Counted from the stretch's first letter, positions 23,343-32,724 are shown. The stretch: 64,000 bases of DNA from Amycolatopsis anabasis (GCF_009765355.1 NZ_VTHK01000014.1:62001-126000); one strand, 5' to 3'. Numbers and translations: made by a program. Notes: generated by a model not told the origin, from the letters alone.

Positions 23343-24470
23343 ATGAGTGACCGGCAGTGGATCAGCTGGGCCGAGGGGGACGAGACCCGCTCGGCCCGCT
23401 GGCGTTCGGAAAGCGGCCCGCCACCGGAGCGGGTGGTGGTCGCCGACGACGGCCTCAAGGCCGATGCCGCCGTCCGGCTGGCCCGCGGGGGCACGGCGAT
23501 CCTGTGGCGCGGGGACTTCCAGAACGCGCGCCAGCTGCTGACCGCGATGGGGCGGCGGGTCGACCGCGAACGCCGCCGCCCGGCGCCCACTCCGCTGGAG
23601 GCGTTCCGGCGGCAGCGGCAGGCGCAGGCCCGGCGCGCCCGGACGCTCGGCGCGCTGCTGGTGCCGTTCGATCCCGGCCACGTCGTTCCGCTGCGCCGGG
23701 CGCCGGACGTGCGGCAGGCCTGTGCGGAGGCGTACGGCCCCGCGGACGAACCGGTGGTGGGCTCGCTGCGCGAACTGCTCGGGGTGATCGGCGCGCACGA
23801 GTGGCGGAAGAAGGGCGTCGACGTCCCGGCGCTCGGTGCGCGCGTGCACCCGCATTACGGCGTTTTCTCCCCGGTGCGCGGGGAGTACGTGGACCTTGTC
23901 GCCGAGGCGCCGCTGCCCGCGCGGGACCTGGCGTTCGACATCGGCACCGGGACCGGGGTGCTGACCGCGGTCCTGGCCCACCGGGGGGTCGAACGGATCG
24001 TGGCGACCGACCAGGATCCGCGCGCGCTCGCCTGCGCCCGGGCGAACCTCGCCCGGCTGGGGTTCGCGGAACGGGCCGAGGTCGTCCGGGCGGACCTGTT
24101 CCCGCCCGGACGCGCGCCGCTGATCGTCTGCAACCCGCCCTGGGTCCCCGCCCGCCCCGGTTCGGCGCTGGAAGCCGCGGTCTACGACCCCGACAGCCGG
24201 ATGCTGCGCGGTTTCCTGGACGGGCTGGCCGCGCATCTGGCGCCCGGTGGCGAGGGGTGGCTGATCCTGTCCGATCTCGCCGAACACCTCGGGCTGCGGC
24301 CCCGCGCGGATTTGCTGGCCTGGATCGAGGCGGCGGGGCTGGCCGTGGTGGCTCGCCTCGACACCCGCCCGCGCCACCGCCGCGCGAGCGACGAGAGCGA
24401 TCCGCTGCACGCGGCCCGGGCCGCCGAGGTCACCTCGCTGTGGCGGCTTACGGCAGCTCACCCCGGCTGA
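23343..24470 (+). CDS. Class I SAM-dependent methyltransferase with an NPPW motif
   Basis: 375 residues. An N-terminal half without known motifs precedes a methyltransferase core at about 195-330: LAFDIGTGTGVLTAVLAHRG (motif I), an acidic VATDQDPRA, and the catalytic VCNPPWVPARPG near 262. NPPW/NPPY marks enzymes that methylate amide or amino nitrogens flat against the active site, such as the glutamine methyltransferase HemK/PrmC and ribosomal-protein or rRNA enzymes, so the substrate is probably a protein or RNA. ATG at 23343. Its 3' end overlaps the convergent acyl-CoA dehydrogenase gene by 23 bp. Confidence 0.75.
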   Translation: MSDRQWISWAEGDETRSARWRSESGPPPERVVVADDGLKADAAVRLARGGTAILWRGDFQNARQLLTAMGRRVDRERRRPAPTPLEAFRRQRQAQARRARTLGALLVPFDPGHVVPLRRAPDVRQACAEAYGPADEPVVGSLRELLGVIGAHEWRKKGVDVPALGARVHPHYGVFSPVRGEYVDLVAEAPLPARDLAFDIGTGTGVLTAVLAHRGVERIVATDQDPRALACARANLARLGFAERAEVVRADLFPPGRAPLIVCNPPWVPARPGSALEAAVYDPDSRMLRGFLDGLAAHLAPGGEGWLILSDLAEHLGLRPRADLLAWIEAAGLAVVARLDTRPRHRRASDESDPLHAARAAEVTSLWRLTAAHPG

Positions 24471-25602
24471 CCAGCTGCTGGGCGATCACGTTGCGCTGGA
24501 TCTCGTTGGTGCCCTCGCCGACGATCATCAGCGGGGCGTCCCGGAAGTACCGCTCCACGTCGAATTCGGTGGAATAGCCGTAGCCGCCGTGGATGCGGAC
24601 GGCGTTCAGCGCGATCTCCATCGCCGTCTCGGAGGCGAACAGCTTGGCCATCCCGGCCTCCAGATCGCAGCGCTGCCCGGCGTCGTGGCGTTCCGCGGCG
24701 AGCAGCACGAGCTGGCGCGCGGCGGTGAGTTTGGTGGCCATGTCGGCGAGGTAGTTGCCGATCGACTGGTGCCGCCAGATCGGCTTGCCGAACGTCTCCC
24801 GTTCCTGCGCGTAGCGGAGGGCGTCCTCCAGCGCGGCGCGGCCGACGCCGAGGGCCCGCGCGGCGACCTGGATCCGCCCGGTCTCCAGCCCCTTCATCAT
24901 CTGCGCGAAACCGTGCCCCTCGACGCCGCCGAGCAGGGCGTCCCGCGGGACGCGGAAGTCCGCGAAGGACAGTTCGCAGCTCTCCACGCCCTTGTAGCCG
25001 AGTTTGGGCAGATCCCGGGAAATCGTGAGGCCCTCGCCCGGTTCGACGAGCAGGATGCTGATGCCGCGGTGCCGGGGCTCGGCGGCGGGGTCGGTCTTGC
25101 ACAGCAGCGCGATCAGCTGGGAGCGCCGGGAATTGGTGATCCAGGTCTTCGTGCCGTTCACCGTGTACCCCGTGCCTTCGCGGCGGGCGGTGGTGGTCAG
25201 CGCCTGGAGGTCGGAACCGCCGTCCGGTTCGGTGAGCGCCATGGTCGCGCGGACCGCACCGGTGGCCATCCGGGGCAGGTAGCGCTGTTTCTGTTCCTCG
25301 GTGCCGAAGGTCAGGATCAGCTTGGCCACCACGGTGTGCCCGCCCATCGCGCCGGCGAGGCTCATCCAGCCCCGGGCGAGCTGCTCGGTGACGTGGACGT
25401 AGCACGGCGTGGAGACGGCGGCCTCGCCGTAGGGTTCGGGAATGGCGAGGCCGAAGACGCCGAGCCGTTTCATGCCCTCGATGAGGTCGCCGGGGTATTC
25501 GTTGGCGTGTTCGAGGTCGCGGGCGACCGGGCGGACCTCCCGGTCGACGAATTCGCGGACGGTGCTGACGATTTCGCGTTCCTCGGTGCTGAGCTCGCTC
25601 AT
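24448..25602 (-). CDS. Acyl-CoA dehydrogenase
   Basis: 384 residues, a complete acyl-CoA dehydrogenase. The FAD-binding middle domain shows MALTEPDGGSDLQALTTTAR and GTKTWITNS. The C-terminal helical domain has RETFGKPIWRHQSIG and the ending IHGGYGYSTEFDVERYFRDA followed by GEGTNEIQRNVIA, where the Glu is the usual catalytic base position. It should oxidise an acyl-CoA to the enoyl-CoA and pass electrons to ETF. ATG at 25602. It lies 14 bp after the CoA-transferase gene stop, so the pair probably activates and then dehydrogenates one acid; the substrate is unknown. Confidence 0.9.
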   Translation of the reverse strand: MSELSTEEREIVSTVREFVDREVRPVARDLEHANEYPGDLIEGMKRLGVFGLAIPEPYGEAAVSTPCYVHVTEQLARGWMSLAGAMGGHTVVAKLILTFGTEEQKQRYLPRMATGAVRATMALTEPDGGSDLQALTTTARREGTGYTVNGTKTWITNSRRSQLIALLCKTDPAAEPRHRGISILLVEPGEGLTISRDLPKLGYKGVESCELSFADFRVPRDALLGGVEGHGFAQMMKGLETGRIQVAARALGVGRAALEDALRYAQERETFGKPIWRHQSIGNYLADMATKLTAARQLVLLAAERHDAGQRCDLEAGMAKLFASETAMEIALNAVRIHGGYGYSTEFDVERYFRDAPLMIVGEGTNEIQRNVIAQQLVSRGELP

Positions 25603-25616
25603 GGGGAGAGTCCCTT

Positions 25617-26801
25617 TCAGACGATGCCGCGGTCGCGGAGTGCTTCGATCTCGTCGTCGCCGTGGCCGAGGCCGCGCAGGATCGCCGCGGTGTGCTCGCC
25701 CAGCGCGGGAACGGCGTTCATGACCGGTTCGACGCCGCTGAGGTTGACCGGCGGGAGCAGCGCCTCGAACTCGGCGCCACCGGGCAGGCCGACCGGCCGC
25801 CAGCGATCTCGTTCGGCGAGCACGGGGTGTTCCAGGAACTGGTCGACCTGGTTGAGCCGCGCGTTCGCCACCCCCGCGGTGTCGAGCAGTTCGAGGGCGC
25901 GCGAGGTCGGCAGGTCCCCGAACCGCGCGCCGATGATCTCCTCCAGTTCGGTGCGGTGCGCGACCCGGGCGGAACCGGTGGCGAACCGCTCGTCGGTGGC
26001 CAGCGCCGGATCGCCGAGGACGGTCGCGCAGAACGACCGCCATTCCCGTTCGTTCTGGATGCCGAGCAGGACGGTGTCGCCTTCGGCCGTGTCGAACGGG
26101 CCGTACGGGGCGATCGTGGCGTGCCGCGCGCCGGTGCGCGGCGGCTGGGCGCCGGTGTACTTCGTGTAGTACGCGGGGGAGCCCATCCACTCGGCCAGCG
26201 CGTCGAAGAGGGAGACCTCCAGGGCCGAGGATTCGCCGGTGGTGGCGCGGCGGTACAGCGCGCTGAGAATGCCGGAATAGGCGTACATCCCGGCCGCGAT
26301 GTCGGCGACCGAGACACCGGTCCGGACGCCTTCGCCGGGCGTGCCGGTGATCGAGACGAGACCGGTTTCGCACTGGACGAGCAGATCGTAGGCCTTGCGG
26401 CCGGACCACGGGCCGTCGGTGCCGTAACCGGAGATCGTGCAGGTGATCAGCTTCGGGTGACGGGCGCGGAGGGCGGCGGGGTCGAAGCCGAGGCGGGCCG
26501 CGGCGCCCGGTGCGAGATTCTGCACGAAGACGTCGGCCCTGGCGAGCAGGGTTTGGAGTATTTGTGCGCCTTCGCCGGTTTTGGCGTCCAGGGTGAGGGA
26601 TTCCTTGGACCGGTTGAGCCAGACGAAGTAGCTCGATTCGCCGTGCACGGATTCGTCGTAGTGGCGCGCGAAGTCGCCGGTTTCCGGGCGTTCGACCTTG
26701 ATCACCCGGGCGCCGAGGTCGGCGAGCTGGCGTGTGGCGAAGGGCGCGGCCACGGCCTGTTCGAGGGAGACGACGGTGATGTCGTGGAGCGGTTGCGGCA
26801 T
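25617..26801 (-). CDS. CaiB/BaiF family (class III) CoA-transferase
   Basis: 394 residues. The N-terminal VVSLEQAVAAPFATRQLADL followed by GARVIKVERPETGD is the CoA-binding start of the family, and the catalytic Asp lies in ARHPKLITCTISGYGTDGPW / AYDLLVQCETGL. VSVADIAAGMYAYSGILSAL is also typical. Class III transferases move CoA between carboxylic acids, forming an Asp-acyl anhydride. ATG at 26801. It is the first gene of a two-gene operon with the acyl-CoA dehydrogenase. Confidence 0.88.
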   Translation of the reverse strand: MPQPLHDITVVSLEQAVAAPFATRQLADLGARVIKVERPETGDFARHYDESVHGESSYFVWLNRSKESLTLDAKTGEGAQILQTLLARADVFVQNLAPGAAARLGFDPAALRARHPKLITCTISGYGTDGPWSGRKAYDLLVQCETGLVSITGTPGEGVRTGVSVADIAAGMYAYSGILSALYRRATTGESSALEVSLFDALAEWMGSPAYYTKYTGAQPPRTGARHATIAPYGPFDTAEGDTVLLGIQNEREWRSFCATVLGDPALATDERFATGSARVAHRTELEEIIGARFGDLPTSRALELLDTAGVANARLNQVDQFLEHPVLAERDRWRPVGLPGGAEFEALLPPVNLSGVEPVMNAVPALGEHTAAILRGLGHGDDEIEALRDRGIV

Positions 26802-26879
26802 AACGCGAATGTACCAACCCGGCTGGGCTGAACGGTTGAATTCGATTTCGAGGCCGGTGCGCGCGGTTACCGTATTTCT

Positions 26880-27755
26880 ATGTCACTTACCCTCATCAAA
26901 GGCACATTCCAGATTGTTGGCGCGTCTCCGGACGGCGATTCAGTTCGATTTTACCCAACCGACACTAATGCGTTCCGGAAAGCGGGGTTGAAGGTCCGGG
27001 TCAATGCGCGCGGCGGCGCGCAGCTGCGGCTCGAGGGGATCGACGCCCTGGAGACGCACTACCGGGCGCAGGGGCACGGCGGGCAGATGTGGCGGCAGCC
27101 GGTCGATCTGGCGAACGCGGCGGCCGACGGGTTGCTCAAGCACCTCGGGTTCAAGTCGGTGGAACGGGATGAGGACGGGACGGTCACCAAGGCCACCCCG
27201 CCCAAGGTGCCCGGGCACATCCTGACCCGGTTCGCGGACAAGTACGGGCGGCCGGTGGCGTTCGCCTTCGCCGGGCAGCGGCCGGGCCGGTCCGCGGACG
27301 GGAGCCGGATCCGGCTGGACGTCAAGGGGATGCAGGCTTCGGCGAACTACGTCCTGCTGCGGGACGGCCTGGTTTACCCGACCTTCTATTCCCTGCTCTA
27401 CGTGGACCTTCGGCAGTCGATGGCCGAGGCCGCCACCGCGGCGCGGGAGGCGGGCAAGGGCGTCTGGGAACACGACGCCACGCTCCCCGGGTTCCGGCTC
27501 TCGTCCCGGAAGCAGTTGCAGGACGAGGTGGTCCTCCTGCCGAAACTGTTCCGGCGGCTGGTGGACTACCTGAGCATCGACGAAAGCGGCGGGGTGTCGC
27601 TGGGCGGGTTCGCCGATTACCTGGACACGCGCAACGACCGGTTGTTCACCACGCCCGACGGGCACGCCACCGAACTGGAAACCCTGGTCGAGGTGCGCCG
27701 CCAGACCCTGAAACTCACGGTCGAACCGGAACGGATCGTGTTCATCGAGGCCTAA
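26880..27755 (+). CDS. Staphylococcal nuclease (TNase)-like domain protein
   Basis: 291 residues without a signal peptide. The N-terminal half is SNase-like: DGDSVRFYP (metal and catalytic Asp region), LRLEGIDALETHY (the RLxGIDxxE signature), a long insertion, YVLLRDGLVYPTFY and AREAGKGVWEHDA. The catalytic Arg of the RLxGIDAPE motif appears as Arg in LRLEGIDALE, so activity is possible. The C-terminal 90 residues (LPKLFRRLVDYLSIDES on) are not part of the classical nuclease. ATG at 26880. The stop overlaps the iniC-like stop by 4 bp on the opposite strand. Cytoplasmic location makes a classical secreted nuclease role unlikely. Confidence 0.72.
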   Translation: MSLTLIKGTFQIVGASPDGDSVRFYPTDTNAFRKAGLKVRVNARGGAQLRLEGIDALETHYRAQGHGGQMWRQPVDLANAAADGLLKHLGFKSVERDEDGTVTKATPPKVPGHILTRFADKYGRPVAFAFAGQRPGRSADGSRIRLDVKGMQASANYVLLRDGLVYPTFYSLLYVDLRQSMAEAATAAREAGKGVWEHDATLPGFRLSSRKQLQDEVVLLPKLFRRLVDYLSIDESGGVSLGGFADYLDTRNDRLFTTPDGHATELETLVEVRRQTLKLTVEPERIVFIEA

Positions 27756-29032
27756 TTGGCGACCGGAGCGGCCATCGCCTCACAACTGCGCAGCACGACC
27801 GCGGCGGCCTGACGTCCCTCCGCGCTCAGGACCGGGTTCCCGGTCAGCTCGCGCCAGCGCCGCACCGCGTCCCGCGCGGCGCGGTGGTAGTCGAGTTCGG
27901 ACTCGATGCCGAGCCGGGCCAGTGCCGCGGTGCCGTGCCCGCCGAGCAACCGGCTCGCGTCCTCGCGCAACGGTTCGGGCAGGGCGGAACCGTCGGTGCG
28001 GAGCGCCGCGAGCAGCCGCAGCTCGCGGAATTCGTGCGCCCCGGCCAGGACGCGGTCGAGTTCCAGGAACAACGCCTCGCCGCCGGGATGCGGCTCCCTG
28101 CGCAGCAGCACCTCGAGGCCGATCAACGCCGAACGCGCCTTGAGCACCTCCGCGCGTTCGGTGAAGTGCTGGCCGATCGCGTCCCGCAGTTCGGCGAGCC
28201 CGCTGCGCTGCACGAGCTGCGCCGCGAGCGCGGCGACCGTGCCCGATTCGCGCCGGAGCAGCGTGGTGGCCAGCCGCAGCCCGAACAAGCCGAACCGGCG
28301 CAGCAGTCCCGCGCGCGCGGACGCCTCGACCGGACCGGATTCCGCGCGGACGAACCGGTCCGCGGACAGTAGCAGGGCCTCGCTTTCCGGCCGGGGGAGC
28401 CCGGCGAGCGCGCTCAGCGCCGCGAACTCGGGTTCGGTGAGCGTGCGCCCCGCGCTCGCGACCTGCCCGGCCACCGCGACCACGTCCTGGCACACGTCCC
28501 GCACCTCGGGATCGCGCCGGTACCGCCGGGCGAGCTGGCGCGCGGAGATCAGCGCGTCGACCCGGCCCGCGCCGAGTTCGTCGGCCCGCGACAGCACCAC
28601 GAGCGAGTTGACCGGATGGACCATGGCGATCGGGTGCCCGTGCACGAACCGCAGCTCCCGCAGGTTCGCGTTGCGCGGCTGGCGCGCGAGGAACAGCACG
28701 GCATCCGCGTCGGTGACGGCCGCCTGGACCGCCTGCGGCGACGCGTTCTCCTCCAGGCCGGGCGTGTCGATCAGGGTCACCTCGCCCTGGGAACGGCTCA
28801 GGCGGGCGCGGTACCAGGACGGCCCCTCGGCGCCGTCGGGCGCGATCTGCTCGCCGACGAGCGCGTTCACCAGGGTCGATTTGCCGCTGCTGGCCGGGCC
28901 CACCACGGCCAGCCGCAACGGTTCGTCGAACCGGACCAGGTGCCGGTGCAACCAGTTGGCCGCGCGCGGGGTGTCCCGGTAGGCCTCGAGCGCCTGTTCG
29001 AGGATCGACCGTGCTTGTTCGGCCAGGGTCAC
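27752..29032 (-). CDS. iniC: Dynamin-like GTPase, IniC-like
   Basis: 426 residues. GTPase motifs: G1 GPASSGKSTLVN near residue 45, G3 DTPGLEEN near 96, and SRADELG in the place of the NKxD motif. The remainder is helical, as in bacterial dynamin-like proteins. In mycobacteria iniB-iniA-iniC are induced by cell-wall-active drugs, and IniA is a membrane-fission dynamin; IniC is its partner. GTG at 29032 overlaps the stop of the IniA-like gene by 4 bp, so the two GTPases are made together. The symbol rests on gene order with iniB and iniA, and on domain type. Confidence 0.75.
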   Translation of the reverse strand: MTLAEQARSILEQALEAYRDTPRAANWLHRHLVRFDEPLRLAVVGPASSGKSTLVNALVGEQIAPDGAEGPSWYRARLSRSQGEVTLIDTPGLEENASPQAVQAAVTDADAVLFLARQPRNANLRELRFVHGHPIAMVHPVNSLVVLSRADELGAGRVDALISARQLARRYRRDPEVRDVCQDVVAVAGQVASAGRTLTEPEFAALSALAGLPRPESEALLLSADRFVRAESGPVEASARAGLLRRFGLFGLRLATTLLRRESGTVAALAAQLVQRSGLAELRDAIGQHFTERAEVLKARSALIGLEVLLRREPHPGGEALFLELDRVLAGAHEFRELRLLAALRTDGSALPEPLREDASRLLGGHGTAALARLGIESELDYHRAARDAVRRWRELTGNPVLSAEGRQAAAVVLRSCEAMAAPVAN

Positions 29033-30861
29033 GCCGTCAGCCCGCGGGGTGCGCTCAGCTCGCCCCGGACCGTGCCCAGCGCGCGCACCCGCTGGCGCAG
29101 CAGGGAAAGCTCGTCCATCCCGGCCTTGATCTCGTACGCGCGCCGCGTGCGCCGCGCGGTGTCCTCGTCGATGACCTGTTTGATGGCCTTCGCCGATTCG
29201 GCGATCTCGCGATGCCGTTCCTGGGCGAAACCGGAGAACCGGTCGCGCAGCGTGCGGTGCATCAGCCGCGCGGCGTCCTTGCTTTCCTTGCCGTAGGCCA
29301 GGAAGAAGTCGTCGACATGGCGCTGCGCGGCGGTTTTCGCCTGCGCCTGGCGGCGTTTGAGCCGCGCCCCGCGCTCCTCGAACACGCTCTTCGCGCCGAA
29401 CGCCGCGCCCGCGCCGAGCGAGATCGGGTTGATCAGGGGGAAACCGGCGAGCGTGGTGGCCAGGCCGAACATCAGCAGGCCGCTGTAGGAACCCCGCATG
29501 CCGACGAACAGCTTCTGGCCGACGCCGAAGCGTTCCACGCTCGGCATGCGCAGGCTCTCCACCGGCTCGGCCGGGGTCTGCGCGAGCAACGCGTTCCGGA
29601 TCAGCTCCGGCTGGTCCGGGGCGACCTGCCGGGCGATCTTGCGCGCGACCCAGTCGAACCGTTCGATCAGCCAGCCGAAGTTCGTCTCGGCCACGGTGGT
29701 GAGGTTCTCCCGGAGCCACTCCTCGAACTGCGGCCAGGTGCGCGACGGATCGGCGGCGTCGAAGAACTCGTCGACCTCGCGCAGGATCCGGCGAGTCCGG
29801 TCGCGCAGGTCGAATTCGAGGTCGGACAGCAGATCCGCGACCTCGTCGGAGAGCAACGTCTGCCAGCGGGCCGATTCCCGCTGGAGCTCCTCGAGCTTGC
29901 GGCCCGCCGCGTGCCAGCGGGCGACCGCGTCCCCGGTGTCCGCCTGCTGGGTCGCGGCATACTCCTCATGCAGGGGGGCGGCGAGCTGCTCGAGGGTCAT
30001 CCCGGCCACCGCGGCGGCCGAGCGGCGGCTGAGCAGTTCGGCGCGTTCCAGCCAGTCGCGCCGCATCCGTTCGACGAGTTCGCCGAAGCCGGACTCGGAG
30101 TTGAGCTCGTGGTCGCCCGCCTTCGCCGCGGCCAGCCGGAGGGTGGCCGACACCGGGACGAGGGTCGCCGTCAGCCCGGCCCGGGCCAGCCGCGCGCGGT
30201 TGCGGTCGGCCACCTCGCGCCACGCGGGCACGAGATCGATCTTGGTGAGCGCGATCATGACCGTCGGGCAGACCTGGATGACCTGGCCGAGCAGGTCGAG
30301 TTCGCTGGCGGACAGTTCACCGGTCGCGTCCGAGGTCATCAGCACCGCGTCGGCGCGCAGGATCTCCGCGAGCGGGTAGGCGGTCTGGGTCTCCCCGGCG
30401 GCGGGGGTGTCGACCAGCACCACCCCGGCGGCGAGCAGCGGGCGGGGCAGGCCGATCCGCACGCGCACGATGTCGCCGCGGGCCGCCTCCCGGTTCGCCC
30501 GCACGGAGACCTCCTCGACCGGTGCGGGCCGGGTCTCGGTCGCCGAGCCGCTCTCGATCGCGCGCCGCCCGTCCCGGGACAGGTCCACGACCATCGCGGC
30601 GGTGGGGGATTCGGCGTGCTCGACGACCGCGGGGACGAGTGTGGTGACCCCGTCGCCGACCGCGCAGACGGGCGCGTTGACCAGGGCGTTGACCAGCTGG
30701 CTCTTGCCCTGCCCGGCCTCGCCGATCACCAGGATCCGCAGCTTGTCCTCGAGCAGGTGGGCCCGGCGATCACGCAGGCGTCGCACCAGGTCCGGGCGGC
30801 CGTGCGTGGCGCAGGCCCGGATGGTGTCGTCCAGCAGATCTAGCCAGGGCGGTGCCATCAT
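29029..30861 (-). CDS. iniA: Dynamin-like GTPase, IniA-like
   Basis: 610 residues. The G domain has G1 GEAGQGKSQLVNAL near residue 45, G3 VLVDTPAAGET near 150, and G4 LTKIDLVP near 205. A long helical region follows, with a hydrophobic hairpin-like segment YSGLLMFGLATTLAGFPLIN followed by GAGAAFGAKS near 480-510, the likely membrane-inserting paddle, then a coiled-coil-rich end. This is the bacterial dynamin-like plan of mycobacterial IniA, which remodels membranes under cell-wall stress. Two adjacent ATGs (30861, 30858) are possible starts; neither has a strong ribosome site, so coupling to iniB across a 120-bp gap with a 15-bp hairpin is likely to matter. Confidence 0.78.
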   Translation of the reverse strand: MMAPPWLDLLDDTIRACATHGRPDLVRRLRDRRAHLLEDKLRILVIGEAGQGKSQLVNALVNAPVCAVGDGVTTLVPAVVEHAESPTAAMVVDLSRDGRRAIESGSATETRPAPVEEVSVRANREAARGDIVRVRIGLPRPLLAAGVVLVDTPAAGETQTAYPLAEILRADAVLMTSDATGELSASELDLLGQVIQVCPTVMIALTKIDLVPAWREVADRNRARLARAGLTATLVPVSATLRLAAAKAGDHELNSESGFGELVERMRRDWLERAELLSRRSAAAVAGMTLEQLAAPLHEEYAATQQADTGDAVARWHAAGRKLEELQRESARWQTLLSDEVADLLSDLEFDLRDRTRRILREVDEFFDAADPSRTWPQFEEWLRENLTTVAETNFGWLIERFDWVARKIARQVAPDQPELIRNALLAQTPAEPVESLRMPSVERFGVGQKLFVGMRGSYSGLLMFGLATTLAGFPLINPISLGAGAAFGAKSVFEERGARLKRRQAQAKTAAQRHVDDFFLAYGKESKDAARLMHRTLRDRFSGFAQERHREIAESAKAIKQVIDEDTARRTRRAYEIKAGMDELSLLRQRVRALGTVRGELSAPRGLTA

Positions 30862-30899
30862 CGGTGTGCAGTGTGCCGTTTCATCCGGTCCAAGTGAAG

Positions 30900-30935
30900 G
30901 CGACCCGGTCCGTCTCACAGGACGGACCGGGTCGC
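30900..30935 (-). terminator. 15-bp perfect hairpin between iniB and iniA
   Basis: GCGACCCGGTCCGTC (30900-30914) pairs perfectly with 30921-30935 across a six-base loop. It lies 47 bp after the iniB stop and 39 bp before the iniA start, inside the operon. A partial terminator or an mRNA-stabilising hairpin would let the abundant structural protein IniB exceed the two GTPases. No U tract follows on the minus strand. Confidence 0.6.
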
Positions 30936-30981
30936 TTCGACCTGACTCCAGGGGATGGGTCAGTGCTTCATCGGCGCGTTG

Positions 30982-32724
30982 TCAGTGACCCAGGTGCAGG
31001 TCGTCGGCCACGTTGCCGACCTCCGGCAGCGCCGGGTGGTCCGGCACGACCTGGCCGAGCGGGCTGTGCGAAACGGCGTCGGTGACCTGGTGCACGGCCT
31101 GGTCGACCTGGGGCAGCGGGTTGGCCACCGGCAGGTGCGGCAGTTCGGCCGGCAGCCCGGCGGGCAGGTGGGTCGGCAGGTCGGCGGCCGGGAGGTGGGT
31201 CGGCAGCTCCGACGGGATCTCCACCGGCACGCTGGGCGCGGGCAGCGAGCCGAGATCCGGGGCCGGGGCGTTGGCCACCTGGTTCGCGACCTCCTCGGCG
31301 CCGCGCGAAACCTGCGCGCCGACCTCGTGGCCACCGGCGGTGACGGCGTCCGCGGCCGGGGCGGCGCCCGTCCCGGTCAGGTAGCCGCCCAGGGTTTCGG
31401 AGCCGGTGGCGATCCCGCCGCCGAGCACCTCGCCGCCGTGGGACACGTAGCTGGCCACGGTGCCCGCGGAGGTCTCGGCGGGGGTGCCGCCGAACTGGAA
31501 GTCGTAGTCGCCGAGCGGCGAGGAGGAGCTGCCCTCGGAGGAGAAGCCGTCCAGACCGCCCGCCGCGACGCCCTCGGCGGAGAACCCGGCGCCGGCGATC
31601 TCCAGCGAGCCGCTGAAGCCGTCGGCCGAGACCGAAGCCTCGCCCGCGGCGCTGCCCAGCGGGCTGTCCGCGGCGAACGAACCGGACGCGCCCTCGGTGC
31701 TGACCTCGTAGAAGGCCTGGCCGCTGCCGTACTCGCTGTCGAACACGAACCCGCCGTGCGAACCCTCGGGGGTCGCTTCGAAGGAGCCCTGGCCGCTGCC
31801 GAGCTGGCTGTCGACCGCGCCCGCGCCGTAGGCGCCCTCGAGGGAGCCGCCGCCGGTGGCGGAGAAGGTGCCGAGCGCGGAGTCGCTACCAGCCGTGCCG
31901 GAGACACCGTCGAGACCGGCCTCGTAGAAGCCCGCGGCGTTGCCGTGCTCGCTGGTGAACTCGAAGCCGCCGTGCGAACCCTCGGCGGTCGCTTCGAAGG
32001 AGCCCTGGCCGCTGCCGAGCTGGCTGTCGACCGCGCCCGCGCCGTAGGCGCCTTCGGCGGAGCCGCCGCCGGTGGCGGAGAAGGTGCCGAGCGCGGAGTC
32101 GCCACCGGCGGTGCCGGAGACACCGTCGAGGCCCGCCTGGTAGAAGCCCGCGGCGTTGCCGTGCTCGCTGGTGAACTCGAAGCCGCCGTGCGAACCCTCG
32201 GCGGTGGTGTCGGTGCTGGCGGCGGCGTTGCCCAGCGCGGACTCGCTGGTGAAGTGGCCGCTCGCGCCGGAGGTGCTCGCGTCGAACCCGCCCTCGGCGT
32301 TCGCGTGCTCGCTGGTGAAGGTGCCGTAGCCGCTGGCGCCCTCGGCCGAGCCCGCACCGCCGACGGTGAATTCGCCACCCGGGAACGTGCCGGCGAGGCC
32401 ACCCGCGATCGAGCCCGGGGTGGAGGTGTCCAGGCCCGGGGTCACGTGCGTGCCCGCGGCGTCGGCCACGGCCTGGAGCTGCTGGATGGCGGTCTCGGCG
32501 GAGCCGGCGTTCGGCAGCTGGGCGAGGCCGTTCTCCAGCGTCTCCACGCCGGGGGCGTAGTCGACGACGAGCGGGATCACTTCCTGCACGTCCTGGGCGC
32601 TGATGTCGTGCAGGCCCGCACCGGCGAGGGCGGCGGCCGGGTCGGCGGCGAACGCGGACCGGGCGGCCTCGTCGGTCAGCAGGTTGAGCACGAAGTCGTG
32701 CAGAGTCTGCTCAGAGTAGGTCAA
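30982..32724 (-). CDS. iniB: IniB-like Gly/Ala/Ser-rich repetitive protein
   Basis: 580 residues. The N-terminal 75 residues (TLHDFVLNLLTDEAARSAFA, followed by ADPAAALAGAGLHDISAQDV) are the IniB N-terminal domain seen before Gly/Ala-rich tails in mycobacteria and relatives. Residues about 100-400 are low-complexity Gly-Ser-Ala-Glu sequence built on units such as GSHGGFEFTSEHGNAAGFY and SALGTFSATGGGS. The C-terminal 150 residues are Pro/Leu-rich (ELPTHLPAADLPTHLPAGLP). There is no signal peptide. The start is TTG at 32724 with GGAG eight bases upstream. IniB has no known enzymatic role; in mycobacteria it is the first gene of the isoniazid-inducible iniBAC operon. Confidence 0.75.
   Translation of the reverse strand: MTYSEQTLHDFVLNLLTDEAARSAFAADPAAALAGAGLHDISAQDVQEVIPLVVDYAPGVETLENGLAQLPNAGSAETAIQQLQAVADAAGTHVTPGLDTSTPGSIAGGLAGTFPGGEFTVGGAGSAEGASGYGTFTSEHANAEGGFDASTSGASGHFTSESALGNAAASTDTTAEGSHGGFEFTSEHGNAAGFYQAGLDGVSGTAGGDSALGTFSATGGGSAEGAYGAGAVDSQLGSGQGSFEATAEGSHGGFEFTSEHGNAAGFYEAGLDGVSGTAGSDSALGTFSATGGGSLEGAYGAGAVDSQLGSGQGSFEATPEGSHGGFVFDSEYGSGQAFYEVSTEGASGSFAADSPLGSAAGEASVSADGFSGSLEIAGAGFSAEGVAAGGLDGFSSEGSSSSPLGDYDFQFGGTPAETSAGTVASYVSHGGEVLGGGIATGSETLGGYLTGTGAAPAADAVTAGGHEVGAQVSRGAEEVANQVANAPAPDLGSLPAPSVPVEIPSELPTHLPAADLPTHLPAGLPAELPHLPVANPLPQVDQAVHQVTDAVSHSPLGQVVPDHPALPEVGNVADDLHLGH
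31751..32240 (-). repeat. 216-bp tandem repeat within iniB
   Basis: Landmark CCGCCGTGCG recurs at 31751, 31967 and 32183, exactly 216 bp (72 codons) apart. The unit 31967-32182 and its neighbour 31751-31966 are near-identical over most of their length, and a third copy is partial. Identity at DNA level suggests a recent duplication. Confidence 0.85.

Noticed and set aside
30982..32724. PE_PGRS-like protein
   Set aside because: Gly/Ala-rich repeats are similar in flavour, but the N-terminus is the IniB domain, without a PE motif.
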